A stretch of 64,000 nucleotides of DNA from Rhineura floridana (GCF_030035675.1 NC_084487.1:25028474-25092473), one strand, 5' to 3'. Counted from the stretch's first letter, positions 49,401-55,164 are shown. The notes: generated from the letters alone by a model not told the origin. Numbers and translations are program-made.

Positions 49401-51187
49401 GTACAGAAAAAGTTCTGCATTGTATCTCCCAAATGTCAGCGCCAAGCAGCTCATTATGTGTGATGCATCTTAATGTATGGGTTTGTGGGCTTTTGTTTTG
49501 TTTTTTAACTAGCAGCTGCAGGGAGCATCATTCTGGAAGTGGATCATGGTGGTGAACAGGCTACCAACCATTGGCTTCAGGGAGATTTTCATTGGGACAG
49601 CAGTGTGTGCATGTGTGTTGGGGGTAATGGGGTGGGGCTTTAAGAAACCACCACTCAGACCATGCTCCTGATCTGGGGACTTACTGCTTGCAAGGTAGGA
49701 AGTTTTTTTTTAAAGAAAAAAAGAACATACTGTACATGGAACTTTAAAGACACATTTGTTATAACAGCAAGATTGCTCCTCAGTGGGCAAATTGTAGCTC
49801 TGCAGCAAAGGCAACAATGCTGAAAGCAGCATGCAGACTGTGGCCCCAATCTTGATACATTTAAGTCCCATTGCTTTCAGTAGGTCTGGCTTGTGACTAA
49901 CTGCCCCTGGATTGGGGCTTACTTATTAAGTGACAAGCCATGAGAGCTATGCCAGGGTTGTGCAGCCACCCACAATAGCTCTAATCCAGCTAAAGCCAGA
50001 TTGAAATCAATGGGACAAATTAATCATGACTCAACTCACACTAGTTTCAATAAGATTTAAATATGAACCCAATGAAACCATACACACAAATCTAAGCTAT
50101 TCTCAATTGCACCCATCCACCCTTTTAAAAACTATAGTATAAGTATTCTAAGACATCTTCTGCCTGTGATAGCACCATTTATGCTGCATTGTGTAAATGA
50201 TGTTCCATATGAGCAGAGGCCTCCATGTTAGTCCAACAGCAGGATGCCTCTATGCACAGAAATGCATTTGCATGGGGGATTTATGCAGCCCTAGCTGAAA
50301 ACTGGAATTCTTGGCTAATACAGTTTTAATTTCTGTCATTTCCCAAAACTGTTATTAACCTTAACAGCAATGTACATAATGCTTCAGTGAAGTGTGACAG
50401 GATGCGCTCCCAGAAGCTGAGGCGGCGACCAGACACCTGCCATGCATTCCATCTTGAGGTAAGGAAAGAGGAGGATCTGTTATATCTCACAAAGAAGGCT
50501 CTACCTCACAGCAGCTACAATAATGCTTTGAACTAAGTAGAACAGGATTGGTTTTGAAACAGATTATTCATTTCTAAACACTTTTAGGCTAAACCACGAC
50601 ATTGGCAAAGAATGTGGAAAGTTTGAAAATAGGCCACAGCACACTGCCTGTTCAACATTGTGTTGTGATGTGTGCAGTAAGCCTGTGTACAGATCATGCA
50701 TATGCCCAAGTATATAATTGTAGCGTGATAGGTGTTTATGAGCACACACACATCGTACACAGATATGAGTGCAACGCTGGCAGACCTAAAAACTGATCAG
50801 TTGTTACCAAGAGATGCATTTGGACTTTCCCCTATCATAATGAAGTTTCAGTCATCTGGGCCAACTTAAACTCAAACTAGGCTATAGTTTGTTGTTGTTG
50901 TCCTTTACATTACATTCTATAAAGTTAAGAGACTCCATTTTAACATAACTATAAAAATGTACATTTCTTATTAAAATCTGGGCTCATGTTGCTTGCAGGT
51001 CACCTCTTCCACTGCTGCCTCTTTTATGCAGGACAATTCAGAATGACCCTCATGCTAGATGTGCTGACCACATACTTACTTTATTTTTCAGGAAAATGCC
51101 CAAGACTGTGGAGGAGCTGCAGAGATTTCAGCCTCATTGGCCCTGCTCTTTCTTCCCCTGGGAACCACAGGTCTTCTCCTGCGGTGA
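1392..51187 (+). CDS. CACNA2D4: CACNA2D4, last eight coding exons (calcium channel alpha2delta-4, C-terminal part)
   Basis: Eight exons spread over 50 kb splice in phase to 221 codons plus TGA. Alpha2delta subunits are extracellular, membrane-anchored (GPI or single helix) proteins that raise surface expression of CaV1/CaV2 channels; alpha2delta-4 serves photoreceptor CaV1.4. The encoded order matches human CACNA2D4 as I remember it: [16 protein letters not shown], His-rich [66 protein letters not shown], then a hydrophobic tail ending [14 protein letters not shown] and [14 protein letters not shown] separate it from paralogue CACNA2D3, which reads FVIQQIPSSN and CERLKAQKIRRRPE. The von Willebrand A and most Cache-type sequence must lie before the window. 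All introns except 39632-50375 are GT..AG. Identity is sure; exon limits rest on splice consensus, phase and homology, not on transcripts. Confidence 0.96.
1563..1737 (-). mobile_element. CR1 3' end, ATTCTATG-tail type, reverse
   Basis: Starts CATAGAATCACAGAATCATA and GTTGGAAGGGGC, the reverse of the CR1 3' UTR and (ATTCTATG)n tail seen in full at 47.7 kb. 5'-truncated; it lies 100 bp after CACNA2D4 exon a. Confidence 0.85.
2303..2456 (+). mobile_element. tRNA-derived SINE, degraded
   Basis: Box A-like TAGCTCACTGGTAGAACA and box B-like GGTTCAAACCC are followed by the body GAGCTGCTGCCAGTCAGCAT. Same family as the copies at 23.6, 49.2 and 51.9 kb. Its 3' end abuts a CR1 tail. Confidence 0.75.
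2459..2550 (-). mobile_element. CR1 3' tail fragment, reverse
   Basis: AGAATCATAGAATAGTAGAG, then GTTGGAAGGGGCC and CCCTGCTTAATGCAGG: about 90 bp of the ATTCTATG-type CR1 3' end. Confidence 0.8.
3070..3250 (+). mobile_element. tRNA-derived SINE, forward
   Basis: GTGGTAGAGCGCATGCTTTG is the A-box region, and a degraded B box and body end at GTACTGGGCTAGATGAA. It meets a reverse copy tail-to-tail at about 3250. Confidence 0.7.
3251..3440 (-). mobile_element. tRNA-derived SINE, reverse
   Basis: Reads AAGCTGCCTTATACTGAGTC, then GGGGATTGAACCTGGGACC and GCATGCAAAGCAGATGC, the reverse complement of the SINE family. It ends 66 bp before CACNA2D4 exon b. Confidence 0.85.
3507..3582 (+). CDS. CACNA2D4: CACNA2D4 exon b (YQAMCK, His-rich)
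   Basis: A 76-nt exon. Its first G completes the CA left by the previous exon (Gln), and it ends in phase 0 at donor AGT|gtaagt. It encodes [19 protein letters not shown], matching human MYDYQAMCKPSSHHHSAAQ. The acceptor polypyrimidine tract is a (TTTA)n run ending ttgcag, so a microsatellite directly forms the splice site. Confidence 0.95.
5160..5878 (-). mobile_element. RTE (BovB-like) 3' end, reverse
   Basis: The reverse frame 5819-5214 encodes the RTE C-terminus: [50 protein letters not shown] and GRPNKRWID, closely parallel to BovB. The 3' end is the squamate RTE tail (GTCGACTTGAAGGCACATAA on the reverse strand). At about 5878 it joins, head to head, a forward RTE endonuclease fragment. 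Confidence 0.9.
5879..5957 (+). mobile_element. RTE endonuclease fragment in opposite orientation
   Basis: The forward strand encodes [10 protein letters not shown]-like sequence (here [14 protein letters not shown]), the RTE endonuclease region found in the main reverse copy near 11.08 kb. Both this copy and the one at 40.57 kb end CAGGAGAAAGACTTGCTGG, departing from RTE at the same base. Confidence 0.85.
5958..9378 (+). mobile_element. Vingi/I-group LINE, 5'-truncated, nearly full ORF2
   Basis: An APE-type non-LTR retrotransposon inserted among RTE sequence. Frame 5968-7671 has endonuclease motifs ([28 protein letters not shown]) followed by reverse transcriptase ([47 protein letters not shown]). 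Frame 7926-9038 continues with [20 protein letters not shown] and a C-terminal Cys-His motif, [18 protein letters not shown]. The frame is interrupted at about 7671-7925. There is no RNase H. The 3' UTR has AATAAA just before an (ATTC)n tail at 9346-9377. The clade is judged by eye; Vingi fits best, with other I-group families possible. Confidence 0.75.
9379..11955 (-). mobile_element. RTE (BovB-like), 5' two-thirds, reverse
   Basis: Reading on the reverse strand: the 5' end has CACCTTAACGTGGTGAGGGG, typical of BovB-like RTE. Next come a short leader, endonuclease ([56 protein letters not shown]) and reverse transcriptase ([40 protein letters not shown]). Many small frame breaks mark it as old. 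It stops at about 9379 inside the C-terminal region and overlaps the piece at 5160-5878 by about 70 bp of RTE content, so the two are not simply one interrupted copy. Confidence 0.9.
11978..12355. mobile_element. MITE with TAAGGGCYCCTCCAGA ends
   Basis: Inverted ends TAAGGGCTCCTCCAGAGA and TAAGGGCCCCTCCAGACT bound 378 bp of non-coding sequence. It resembles the pair at 26067-26733. No clear target duplication. Confidence 0.55.
12674..12790. mobile_element. hAT-type MITE, diverged
   Basis: CAGGTGTAAGGAATCTGTGG, then GGACTACGACTCCCATCATC, is the left half of a common squamate hAT MITE. The right end is diverged or lost. Confidence 0.5.
13380..14215 (+). mobile_element. CR1 3' part, TTATGTTC-tail type
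   Basis: The forward strand carries C-terminal reverse transcriptase sequence ([50 protein letters not shown]) with frame breaks, then the 3' UTR ending GGCTCTTCTTATGTTCTTA. Same subfamily as 52769-54602, older. Confidence 0.9.
14216..14720. other. Intron sequence, nothing recognised
   Basis: About 500 bp of AT-rich intron before exon c. No repeat or ORF that I recognise. Confidence 0.6.
14721..14773 (+). CDS. CACNA2D4: CACNA2D4 exon c (short)
   Basis: Acceptor tcttctttttcaacag, 53 nt, donor CGT|gtgagt. Phase 0 in, two bases (GT) out. It encodes [17 protein letters not shown], aligned with human PISAFLTATRWLLQELV. It is too short to stand out alone; phase and alignment to its neighbours identify it. 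Confidence 0.88.
15938..16095. repeat. Imperfect palindrome
   Basis: GTTAGCTACTGAGAAGAGTC at 15967-15986 is inverted at 16048-16067 with one mismatch. Weaker matches extend outward to CCAATCAGCATGA / TCATGATAATTGG. The sequence between repeats the CTGATTGACTGCAATCAG motif. Confidence 0.6.
17450..17850 (-). mobile_element. L2-like 3' coding remnant, reverse
   Basis: The reverse strand reads [10 protein letters not shown] followed by NSLP, the L2 C-terminal signature AFSVVAPxLWNSLP seen intact at 18.6 and 31.7 kb. The rest is diverged. Confidence 0.45.
18159..18214 (+). CDS. CACNA2D4: CACNA2D4 exon d ([11 protein letters not shown])
   Basis: Acceptor ttactcttttgacag, 56 nt, donor GATG|gtgagt. 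The first base completes GT+A (Val) and one base (G) is left over. It encodes [18 protein letters not shown], close to the paralogue CACNA2D3 stretch FLLEFNLCSWWHSD and to human CACNA2D4 FLLEWSVWGSWYD. Confidence 0.9.
18297..20500 (-). mobile_element. L2-clade LINE, 5'-truncated, open reverse transcriptase frame
   Basis: Reverse strand. An uninterrupted 536-codon frame at 20103-18493 carries a full reverse transcriptase: [89 protein letters not shown] with the catalytic Asp pair, then [12 protein letters not shown] and [19 protein letters not shown] neighbouring frame at 20611-20096 holds the upstream linker ([19 protein letters not shown]), one shift away. The endonuclease is missing. The 3' end is a short UTR with GGGCGGTATATAAAT and an (AAAT)n tail (18297-18330). 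The open frame suggests recent insertion. Confidence 0.93.
21815..21927. repeat. Perfect 23-bp inverted repeat
   Basis: 21815-21837 (starting CTTGAATATAAAGATACCC) is the exact reverse complement of 21905-21927, with a 67-nt spacer. The match stops abruptly at both ends and no element ends are recognised around it. Confidence 0.85.
22991..23330 (-). mobile_element. CR1 3' end, TTATGTTC-tail type, reverse
   Basis: ACATAAGAACAGAAGAAGTG, CCTGCTGGATCAGGCCAATG and GTTCTCACAGTGGCCAACCA are the reverse of the CR1 3' UTR. The inner part carries a newly made perfect hairpin at 23256-23297. Confidence 0.9.
23618..23812 (+). mobile_element. tRNA-derived SINE, nearly complete
   Basis: Box A TAGCTCAGTGGCAGAGCATC and box B AGTTCAATCCC are followed by GAGCTGCTGCCAGTCAGTGT and the 3' end CTAACTCAGTATAAGGCAGC. 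The best-preserved copy of this family in the window. Confidence 0.88.
23815..23875 (-). mobile_element. L2-type 3' tail, reverse
   Basis: TTATTGGATTTTTATCCCAC then CCTTCCGCCAGGAGCCC is the reverse of an L2-style tail (GGAAGGGTGGGATAAAAATC). Only about 60 bp. Confidence 0.5.
26067..26733. mobile_element. MITE with AAGGGCTCATCCACA ends
   Basis: Left AAGGGCTCATCCACATAG and right (reverse) TAGGGCTTATCCACACGG bound 0.67 kb of non-coding sequence. Related ends lie at 11978-12355, and possible single ends near 1776 and 37849. Confidence 0.55.
26880..27048 (+). mobile_element. CR1 3' end, TTATGTTC-tail type
   Basis: GTTCTTGCACTCAGGTTCTG and GGCCACTGTGAGAACAGGAT, ending TCTTATGTTCTTATGTTCTT. 5'-truncated to about 170 bp. 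Confidence 0.88.
27401..29244 (-). mobile_element. hAT transposon with transposase C-terminal remnant
   Basis: Ends CAGGGCCAGATTAAGGCC and (reverse) CAGCACTGGATTAACCAT share CAG..C..GATTAA. They are flanked by TTTGCCAT and CTTGCCAT, an 8-bp target duplication with one difference, as hAT elements make. On the reverse strand near 27.88-27.80 kb a worn frame reads [15 protein letters not shown], the hAT C-terminal dimerisation signature. Stops interrupt the remainder, so it cannot encode a transposase. An L2 3' end (28410-29155) inserted inside it later. Confidence 0.82.
28410..29155 (+). mobile_element. L2 3' end inside the hAT element
   Basis: Open frame 28483-28914 encodes [40 protein letters not shown] and [18 protein letters not shown], the L2 reverse transcriptase C-terminus. 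A UTR with GGGGCGGTATATAAATTG and an (AATA)n tail follows. Confidence 0.93.
30953..31090. mobile_element. hAT-type MITE with 8-bp target duplication
   Basis: 138 bp, palindromic: CAGGAGTGGAGAAGCTTTGG and (reverse) CAGGTGTGGGGAACTTTTGA. It is flanked by CTCTAAGG and CTGTAAGG (7 of 8 identical). Internal CCAGATGTTGTTGAACTGCA is typical of this squamate family. Confidence 0.82.
31291..32035 (+). mobile_element. L2 3' end
   Basis: Encodes [40 protein letters not shown], and after one frame change [20 protein letters not shown] and [20 protein letters not shown]. The UTR GGGCGGTATAAAAATTG and (AAAAT)n tail follow. Very similar to the copy at 28.4 kb. Confidence 0.93.
32446..32563 (+). CDS. CACNA2D4: CACNA2D4 exon e (CDTEYPVFV)
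   Basis: Acceptor ttctctccatctcag, 118 nt, donor CAGAA|gtaagg. CT completes the left-over G (Ala) and AA is left over. It encodes [20 protein letters not shown], then [18 protein letters not shown], with the conserved cysteines of the delta region. Human CACNA2D4 reads [20 protein letters not shown] here. Confidence 0.96.
32863..33215. mobile_element. hAT-type MITE, 353 bp
   Basis: Ends CAGGGGTGGGGAAC and (reverse) CAGGGGTGGAGAAC, flanked by GCCTAATG and GCCTAGTC (6 of 8). Non-coding. Inserted at the edge of the L2 fragment that follows. Confidence 0.8.
33216..33510 (+). mobile_element. Old L2 3' end
   Basis: The forward strand reads a worn version of the L2 C-terminus ([35 protein letters not shown]), then a UTR with TTGTAAACTGCTCTGAGAAC. 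More diverged than the other L2 copies. Confidence 0.75.
34707..37690 (-). mobile_element. CR1, ATTCTATG-tail type, reverse, internally deleted
   Basis: Reverse-strand order from its 5' end: a 5' region with a tandem duplication (37220-37690), ORF1 remnants (zinc-binding part near 37.1 kb; esterase end [20 protein letters not shown] at 36.2 kb), endonuclease start (35982-35560: [20 protein letters not shown]), then reverse transcriptase C-terminus (35308-34862: [40 protein letters not shown]) and the 3' tail. Near 35545 the endonuclease NYPD stretch jumps directly to reverse transcriptase sequence (KIGRDS for KLGGIAN), so roughly 1.3 kb is missing compared with the copy at 43.7-47.8 kb. Confidence 0.92.
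37228..37690. repeat. Tandem duplication in CR1 5' region, period 315 bp
   Basis: CCTCTGCCAAACTCCTGTTA at 37228 recurs at 37543 with one change. Both runs continue through TCTCCTCTGGACCAGCTGAC and CTCAGTTAGGAGTCAGGAAA. A shorter repeat of CAGCTATCAGGCCA lies at 37398 and 37427. Confidence 0.8.
39519..39631 (+). CDS. CACNA2D4: CACNA2D4 exon f ([14 protein letters not shown])
   Basis: Acceptor ttcttatccttacag, 113 nt. G completes Lys, and T is left over if the downstream intron is AT..AC. It encodes [29 protein letters not shown] and PKEVR. No GT donor near its 3' end keeps both frame and homology; the GT at 39625 would drop the conserved V-R/K-Y. The end is set by the U12-like donor ATATCTTT starting at 39632. 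Confidence 0.93.
39850..40568 (-). mobile_element. RTE (BovB-like) 3' end, reverse, second copy of the inverted unit
   Basis: The reverse strand encodes RTE C-terminal sequence ([55 protein letters not shown]). At about 40568 it turns head to head into forward RTE endonuclease sequence, at the same place as the copy at 5878. Confidence 0.9.
40649..40694 (+). mobile_element. L2-type 3' tail fragment inside RTE
   Basis: GCTGGGAGCCCAGACAGGAT followed by ATAAATCAAATAATAAAT interrupts RTE between AAAGACTT and TGTGAAGCC. Its first bases (GCTGG) also occur at the same spot at 5953-5957. Confidence 0.6.
41481..43601 (+). mobile_element. L2-clade LINE inserted in RTE
   Basis: Forward frames 41504-42034, 41959-42582, 42597-42860 and 42981-43205 carry L2 coding: [91 protein letters not shown], then [13 protein letters not shown], where the second catalytic Asp is Gly. 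At least three frame breaks. The C-terminus is shortened before the worn [13 protein letters not shown] part. The tail is GGGATATAAATAAAATAAAT. A different, older subfamily from the 18.3 kb copy. Confidence 0.9.
43771..44760 (+). CDS. CR1 ORF1 protein (zinc-binding plus SGNH esterase domain)
   Basis: An uninterrupted 329-codon frame. Residues about 10-35 hold paired cysteines ([16 protein letters not shown]), probably zinc-binding. Residues 35-60 look coiled-coil ([16 protein letters not shown]). Residues 165-325 are the CR1 ORF1 esterase: GDSLLRG with the nucleophile Ser, LLIHVGTNE, and DGVHLT with the Asp-His pair. CR1 ORF1 proteins bind RNA and assist retrotransposition. The open frame, with catalytic residues kept, contrasts with the broken ORF2 in the same copy. 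It is element-encoded, not a host gene. Confidence 0.92.
   Translation: MEGDQAVVVTCNVCAMFIFLTETRCDYTCRKCRLVALLEEKVRGLQQCIDTLRLIREDEDFLDRTQEELRERHKVQEESDKEEQDCNSNKSPWRTVTVRARKNRRDSELMQLTNRFQCLSADSTSEEPQETHLHQETLTAKEDSTPQKKEADATTARGKKRRVLVVGDSLLRGIEALVCQPDKMNREVCCLPGARIRDVTDKLPRLIGKQDRYPFLLIHVGTNETARNTLEQITSDYEALGRKFKHLGAQVVFSSILPVKDRGLQRERKILQVNDWLRRWCRRERFGFWDHGLSFLEGGLLARDGVHLTRTGKNLLGRSMAKLIKRALN
44929..47703 (+). pseudogene. CR1 ORF2 (endonuclease and reverse transcriptase), broken
   Basis: Endonuclease begins [13 protein letters not shown] (stop in frame), [14 protein letters not shown], and changes frame near 45.15-45.23 kb to [25 protein letters not shown] and [11 protein letters not shown]. 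Reverse transcriptase has [55 protein letters not shown] then TAG (46681), [36 protein letters not shown], a TAG at about 47248, then [20 protein letters not shown]. The YxDD-type pair is kept. About four breaks. Confidence 0.93.
48921..50375. other. Intron sequence with one SINE
   Basis: Apart from the SINE at 49196-49372 and the U12 branch and acceptor at its end, I recognise nothing here. Confidence 0.6.
49196..49372 (+). mobile_element. tRNA-derived SINE
   Basis: GTTCAGTGGCAGAACATTTG (A box), GAGTCAATCCC (B box), GTCAGTGTAGACAACACTGA, ending near GACTCGTTATAAACC. Moderately worn. Confidence 0.82.
50376..50458 (+). CDS. CACNA2D4: CACNA2D4 exon g ([13 protein letters not shown])
   Basis: An 83-nt exon after the AC acceptor. 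AT completes Tyr and it ends in phase 0 at GAG|gtaagg. It encodes [19 protein letters not shown] then TCHAFHLE, nearly identical to human CACNA2D4. Confidence 0.95.
50459..51091 (+). other. Last CACNA2D4 intron
   Basis: A 633-bp GT..AG intron (gtaagg ... tttttcag) with no recognised repeat. Confidence 0.9.
51092..51187 (+). CDS. CACNA2D4: CACNA2D4 terminal exon, hydrophobic tail and stop
   Basis: Acceptor acttactttatttttcag, then 31 codons and TGA. It begins [11 protein letters not shown], matching human [11 protein letters not shown]. The hydrophobic tail [17 protein letters not shown] is the type cleaved when alpha2delta is GPI-anchored. I saw no AATAAA between the stop and the CR1 at 52.77 kb, so the mRNA end is not placed. 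Confidence 0.95.
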   Translation, partial: ENAQDCGGAAEISASLALLFLPLGTTGLLLR

Positions 51188-51917
51188 CCAAGTCCATCAC
51201 AGTACTCTAGTTTGGATCAGAAAGGCAAATGTGGTGCTATTTTGAGGGGGACACTATTTGGGCCCTTAGTCAACTTCTCTGTCTCTCTCTCTCTCTCCCC
51301 CCCCCAATCACCCACCTGTGTGATCTTACAGCTCACTCACCTGCCCTGCCTTAGTAGCATGGAACAGTTTACATGGGTGAGGAACGGACCTGGGATGATG
51401 GGTGGCATTTGCAGAAAGTATGGGTTGTCTATCCTACCATTCAATTACACAGTGGCTTCCTCCACCTAAGAAGCAGGTTCTATCAGTGCTATTGACCAGA
51501 GACAGACGTCCTTTCTTCTAAGTAACAGATGCTTGGCCAGTGCTGCTAATGTCACCTTCTTGGAGGCACTGGGTAAAATTTGCCTCTGAACTAGAACTTT
51601 AGCCAGCAGCACAGATTCTTCTGTATCGTTGTCAAGGAACTGAAGAACAAGATTGCAAAGGCTTTGGCAAAGATTCCTATATCTAGCAGGGAATGTTACT
51701 GCAGGTACTGCTTCTCCAATCACTGTAGCACTGTGATTGGTAGGTGTGATTTCAGCCAATTTGTTCCTGCCACTGTGCCTATTGAAAGCAGCAGAGCCCT
51801 TCTAAGGCTACACAGAGAGCTTTGCTGTAAAACAGCTGATGCAGCCAACGGTTAGATGCATCGGTTTGATGTGGAAATAGCTCAATGATGAGTTCTATTT
51901 CAGGAGTCATGATACAT
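51188..51917 (+). other. Presumed CACNA2D4 3' UTR and following DNA
   Basis: Contains a (CT)n/C-run at about 51279-51305. No AATAAA or ATTAAA seen, so where the transcript ends is open. Confidence 0.5.
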
Positions 51918-52105
51918 TATGGGGAAGGGCTGTACCGCAGAGGTGGTGCATCTGCTTTGTATGCAGATGGTTTCAGGTCCAATCCCTGGCATCTCCAGAT
52001 AGGGATGCTGGGAGAACTCCCCATGTGAAACGCTGGAGAGCCAATGCCAGTAACAGTAGACAGTACTGAGTTAGATAGACCAATGGGCTGCTTCCTCCAT
52101 TCCTA
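51918..52105 (+). mobile_element. tRNA-derived SINE
   Basis: GGGGAAGGGCTGTACCGCAG, GCATCTGCTTTGTATGCAGA, AGGTCCAATCCCTGGCATCT and AGTACTGAGTTAGATAGACC follow the family consensus seen at 23.6 kb. Confidence 0.85.
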
Positions 52106-52768
52106 CACTGTGAAAGCTGGCTTCCAGTCTAGCCATAGCGATACTCCTTATATCCACACCTCTGGCACTTCCTCAGCTTCATAACACTGGGAAAGGAGGT
52201 GAGCCATGGTTCTCTTGTGTAGGTTACAAAATGAACAGCTTTAAAGTTGGTCAGACTGACCTTGTTCATTAGGGCAGAATAGTTTTGGTAGACATTTATT
52301 TACAAGTAGACTGTTGGGGGTGGTTAACAGATGCACAGAAAATAATCTGAATATGATCCATATTTAATGAGGCAGTGTCATAGGTCAGGTTGTCACCTCC
52401 TAATAGCCACTCTTTTATTTTCTTTATAGACACTCTATTCTTGAGTGTTTTGCCAGACAAACTGATGGCACAGGTTGTATAATGCAGTCTTGAGTAGTTA
52501 TCAGAGAAGGGGTTAAACACCAAAAAAGACACACACCGATGAGGAATTTCTCTCAACTTTTAAAAACCATTTTTCCTTATGAAGAAACCTATGGGCAAAA
52601 TTTTCACCACATCCTGATAAGTTTTTATGTTCCTAGGCTCAGCAGTTTAGGTGGCAGGCTTGGACCGCAGGTTGGAAAGCCAAATGGCAGGTACTCTTAC
52701 CTTAAGACCTCAAAAATGGAGACAGCAAGAGGAAGAAGGCCTAGCACAGAATGGCTGGCATGCCTTTT

Positions 52769-54602
52769 AAGAACATAAGAACATAAGAAGAGCCTGCTGG
52801 ATCAGGCCAGTGGCCCATCTAGTCCAGCATCCTGTTCTCACAGTGGCCAACCAGGTGCCTGGGGGAAGCCCGCAAGCAGGACCCGAGTGCAAGAACACTG
52901 TCCCCTCCTGAGGCTTCTGGCAACTGGTTTTCAGGAGCATGCTGCCTCTGACTAGGGTAGCAGAGCACCGCCATCACGGCTAATAGCCATTGATAGCCCT
53001 GTCCTCCATGAATTTGTCTAATCTTTTAAAGCCATCCAAGCTGGTGGCCATTACTGCGTCTTGTGGGAGCAAATTCCATAGTTTAACTATGCGCTGAGTA
53101 AAGAAGTACTTCCTTTTGTCTGCCCTGAATCTTCCAACATTCAGCTTCTTTGAATGTCCACAAGTTCTAGTATTATATGAGAGGGAGAAAAACTTTTCTC
53201 TATCCACTTTCTCCATGCCATGCATAATGTTATACACTTCTATCATGTCTCCTCTGACCCACCTTTTCTCTAAACTAAAAAGCCCCAAATGCTGCAACCT
53301 TTCTTCGTAAGGGAGTCGCTCCATCCCCTTGATCAGTCTGGTTGCCCTCTTCTGAACCTTTTCCAATTCTATAATATCCTTTTTGAGATGAGGCAACCAG
53401 AACTGTACACAGTATTCCAAATGCGGCCGCACCATAGATTTATACAACGGCATTATGATATCGGCTGTTTTATTTTCAATACCTTTCCTAATTATCCCTA
53501 GCATGGAATTTGCCTTTTTCACAGCTGCCGTACACTTGGTCGACATTTTCATCGTGCTGTCCACTACAACCCCGAGGTCTCTCTCCTGGTTGGCCAGTTC
53601 AGACCCCATGAGCATATATGTGAAATTAAGATTTTTTGCTCCAATATGCATCATTTTACACTTGTTTATATTGAATTGCATTTGCCATTTTTCCGCCCAT
53701 TCACTCAGTTTGGAGAGGTCTTTTTGGAGCTCTTCGCAATCCCTTTTTGTTTTAACAACCCTGAACAATTTAGTATCGTCAGCAAACTTGGCCGCTTCAC
53801 TGCTGACTCCTAATTCTAGGTTATTAATAAACAAGTTGAAAAGTACAGGTCCCAATACCGATCCTTGAGGGACTCCACTTTCTACAGCCCTCCATTGGGA
53901 AAACTGTCCATTTATTCCTACTCTCTGCTTTCTGCTTCTTAACCAATTCCTTATCCACAAGAGGACCTCTCCTCTTATTCCATGACTGCTAAGCTTCCTC
54001 AGAAGTCTTTGGTGAGGTACTTTGTCAAATGCTTTTTGAAAGTCTAAGTACACTATGTCCACTGGATCACCTCTATCTATATGCTTGTTGACACTCTCAA
54101 AGAATTCTAATAGGTTACTGAGACAGGACTTTCCCTTGCAGAAGCCATGCTGGCTCTGCTTCAGCAAGGCTTGTTCTTCTATGTGCTTAGTTAATCTAGC
54201 TTTAATAATACTTTCCACCAGTGTTTCAGGGACAGAAGTTAAGCTAACGGGCCTGTAATTTCCAGGATCTCCCCTGGAGCCCTTTTTGAAGATTGGTGTT
54301 ACATTTGCCACTTTCCAGTCCTCAGGCACGGAGGAGGACCCGAGGGACAAGTTACATATTTTAGTTAGCAGATCAGCAATTTCACATTTGAGTTCTTTGA
54401 GAACTCTCGGGTGGATGCCATCCAGGCCTGGTGATTTGCCAGTTTTTATATTGTCCATTAAGCCTAGAACTTCCTCTCTCGTTACCACTATTTGTCTCAG
54501 TTCCTCAGAATCCCTTCCTGCAAATGTTAGTTCAGGTTCAGGGATCTGCCCTATATCTTCCACTGTTCTCAAAAGTGCTAGCATTTCAGTAAGTCAGTCC
54601 CA
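52769..54602 (-). mobile_element. CR1, TTATGTTC-tail type, reverse, with open reverse transcriptase frame
   Basis: An uninterrupted 534-codon frame at 54584-52980 covers the whole reverse transcriptase and C-terminus: [112 protein letters not shown] with the catalytic pair, [20 protein letters not shown]. The 3' UTR ends in TTATGTTCTTATGTTC. 5'-truncated within or before the endonuclease. The open frame suggests a fairly young insertion; the copies at 13.4, 23.0 and 26.9 kb are older relatives. Confidence 0.94.
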
Positions 54603-55164
54603 CTCTTAAGTCCCCAAGACATTTGTGACTGTACAAAGGAATTTACTGAACATTATTTTGGTTTGTTTTTTGTAATATGTGTTTGTCATTTGGTCTCTTT
54701 TTAAAATACAGCATTTTTACTACAGTTTTGTTTTATTCCTTTCGTGGTCTTGGCTGTCATACCCAATGTGTCACCGAAGGCCACGCTCAGCTTGTATCTG
54801 ACTTGCGCTGAAAATGCAGCCACACCTACTTTAATACCTCCATGTATCATTTCACTTTCAAGTAGATATGCTTACATGTGTTTCAAGCAGTAGCTAATAA
54901 AAGTGGACTCTTTAGATGCGATGGTGAGGTCACAAAACACCCTTAGGAATATGTCTGGTATAAGCCTCGTGCCACTTCATCCGTTGTTAATGAAACAAAA
55001 TAACCTTTTAACCCTTTACAGGTAAAGAAACCTAGAGGCTAATGCTGAGTTCATGTGTATGACATGCAAAATAGATTAGAAATAAGCAGTTTACCATTTG
55101 TGTAAAGAATGGCCAAGGAAGTAGTTCAGAACCATTACACTCACTCACCTAGCCTGTTTGTGCT
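54603..55164. other. Intergenic sequence, nothing recognised
   Basis: About 560 bp between the CR1 and the DIRS element; no repeat or coding recognised. Confidence 0.6.

Larger units (their letters stand above)
39632..50375 (+). other. CACNA2D4: U12-type AT..AC intron of CACNA2D4
   Basis: The 5' end reads ATATCTTTCT, matching the minor-spliceosome AT-AC donor ATATCCTTT at 7 of 9 places. The 3' end is CCTTAACAGCAATGTAC, with an exact CCTTAAC branch core at 50359-50365 about 11 nt before the terminal AC, the spacing U12 introns use. Removing this stretch joins T to AT (Tyr) and gives EVR-Y-NASVKC, where human has EVK-Y-NASVKC. No GT..AG choice gives this join. The 10.7 kb intron holds the RTE/L2/CR1 nest and a SINE. 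Confidence 0.88.

Noticed and set aside
50366-50458. GT..AG version of exon g starting after CTTAACAG
   Set aside because: It starts in the wrong phase for any donor at exon f and inserts residues absent from other alpha2delta-4 proteins; the AT..AC reading fits exactly.
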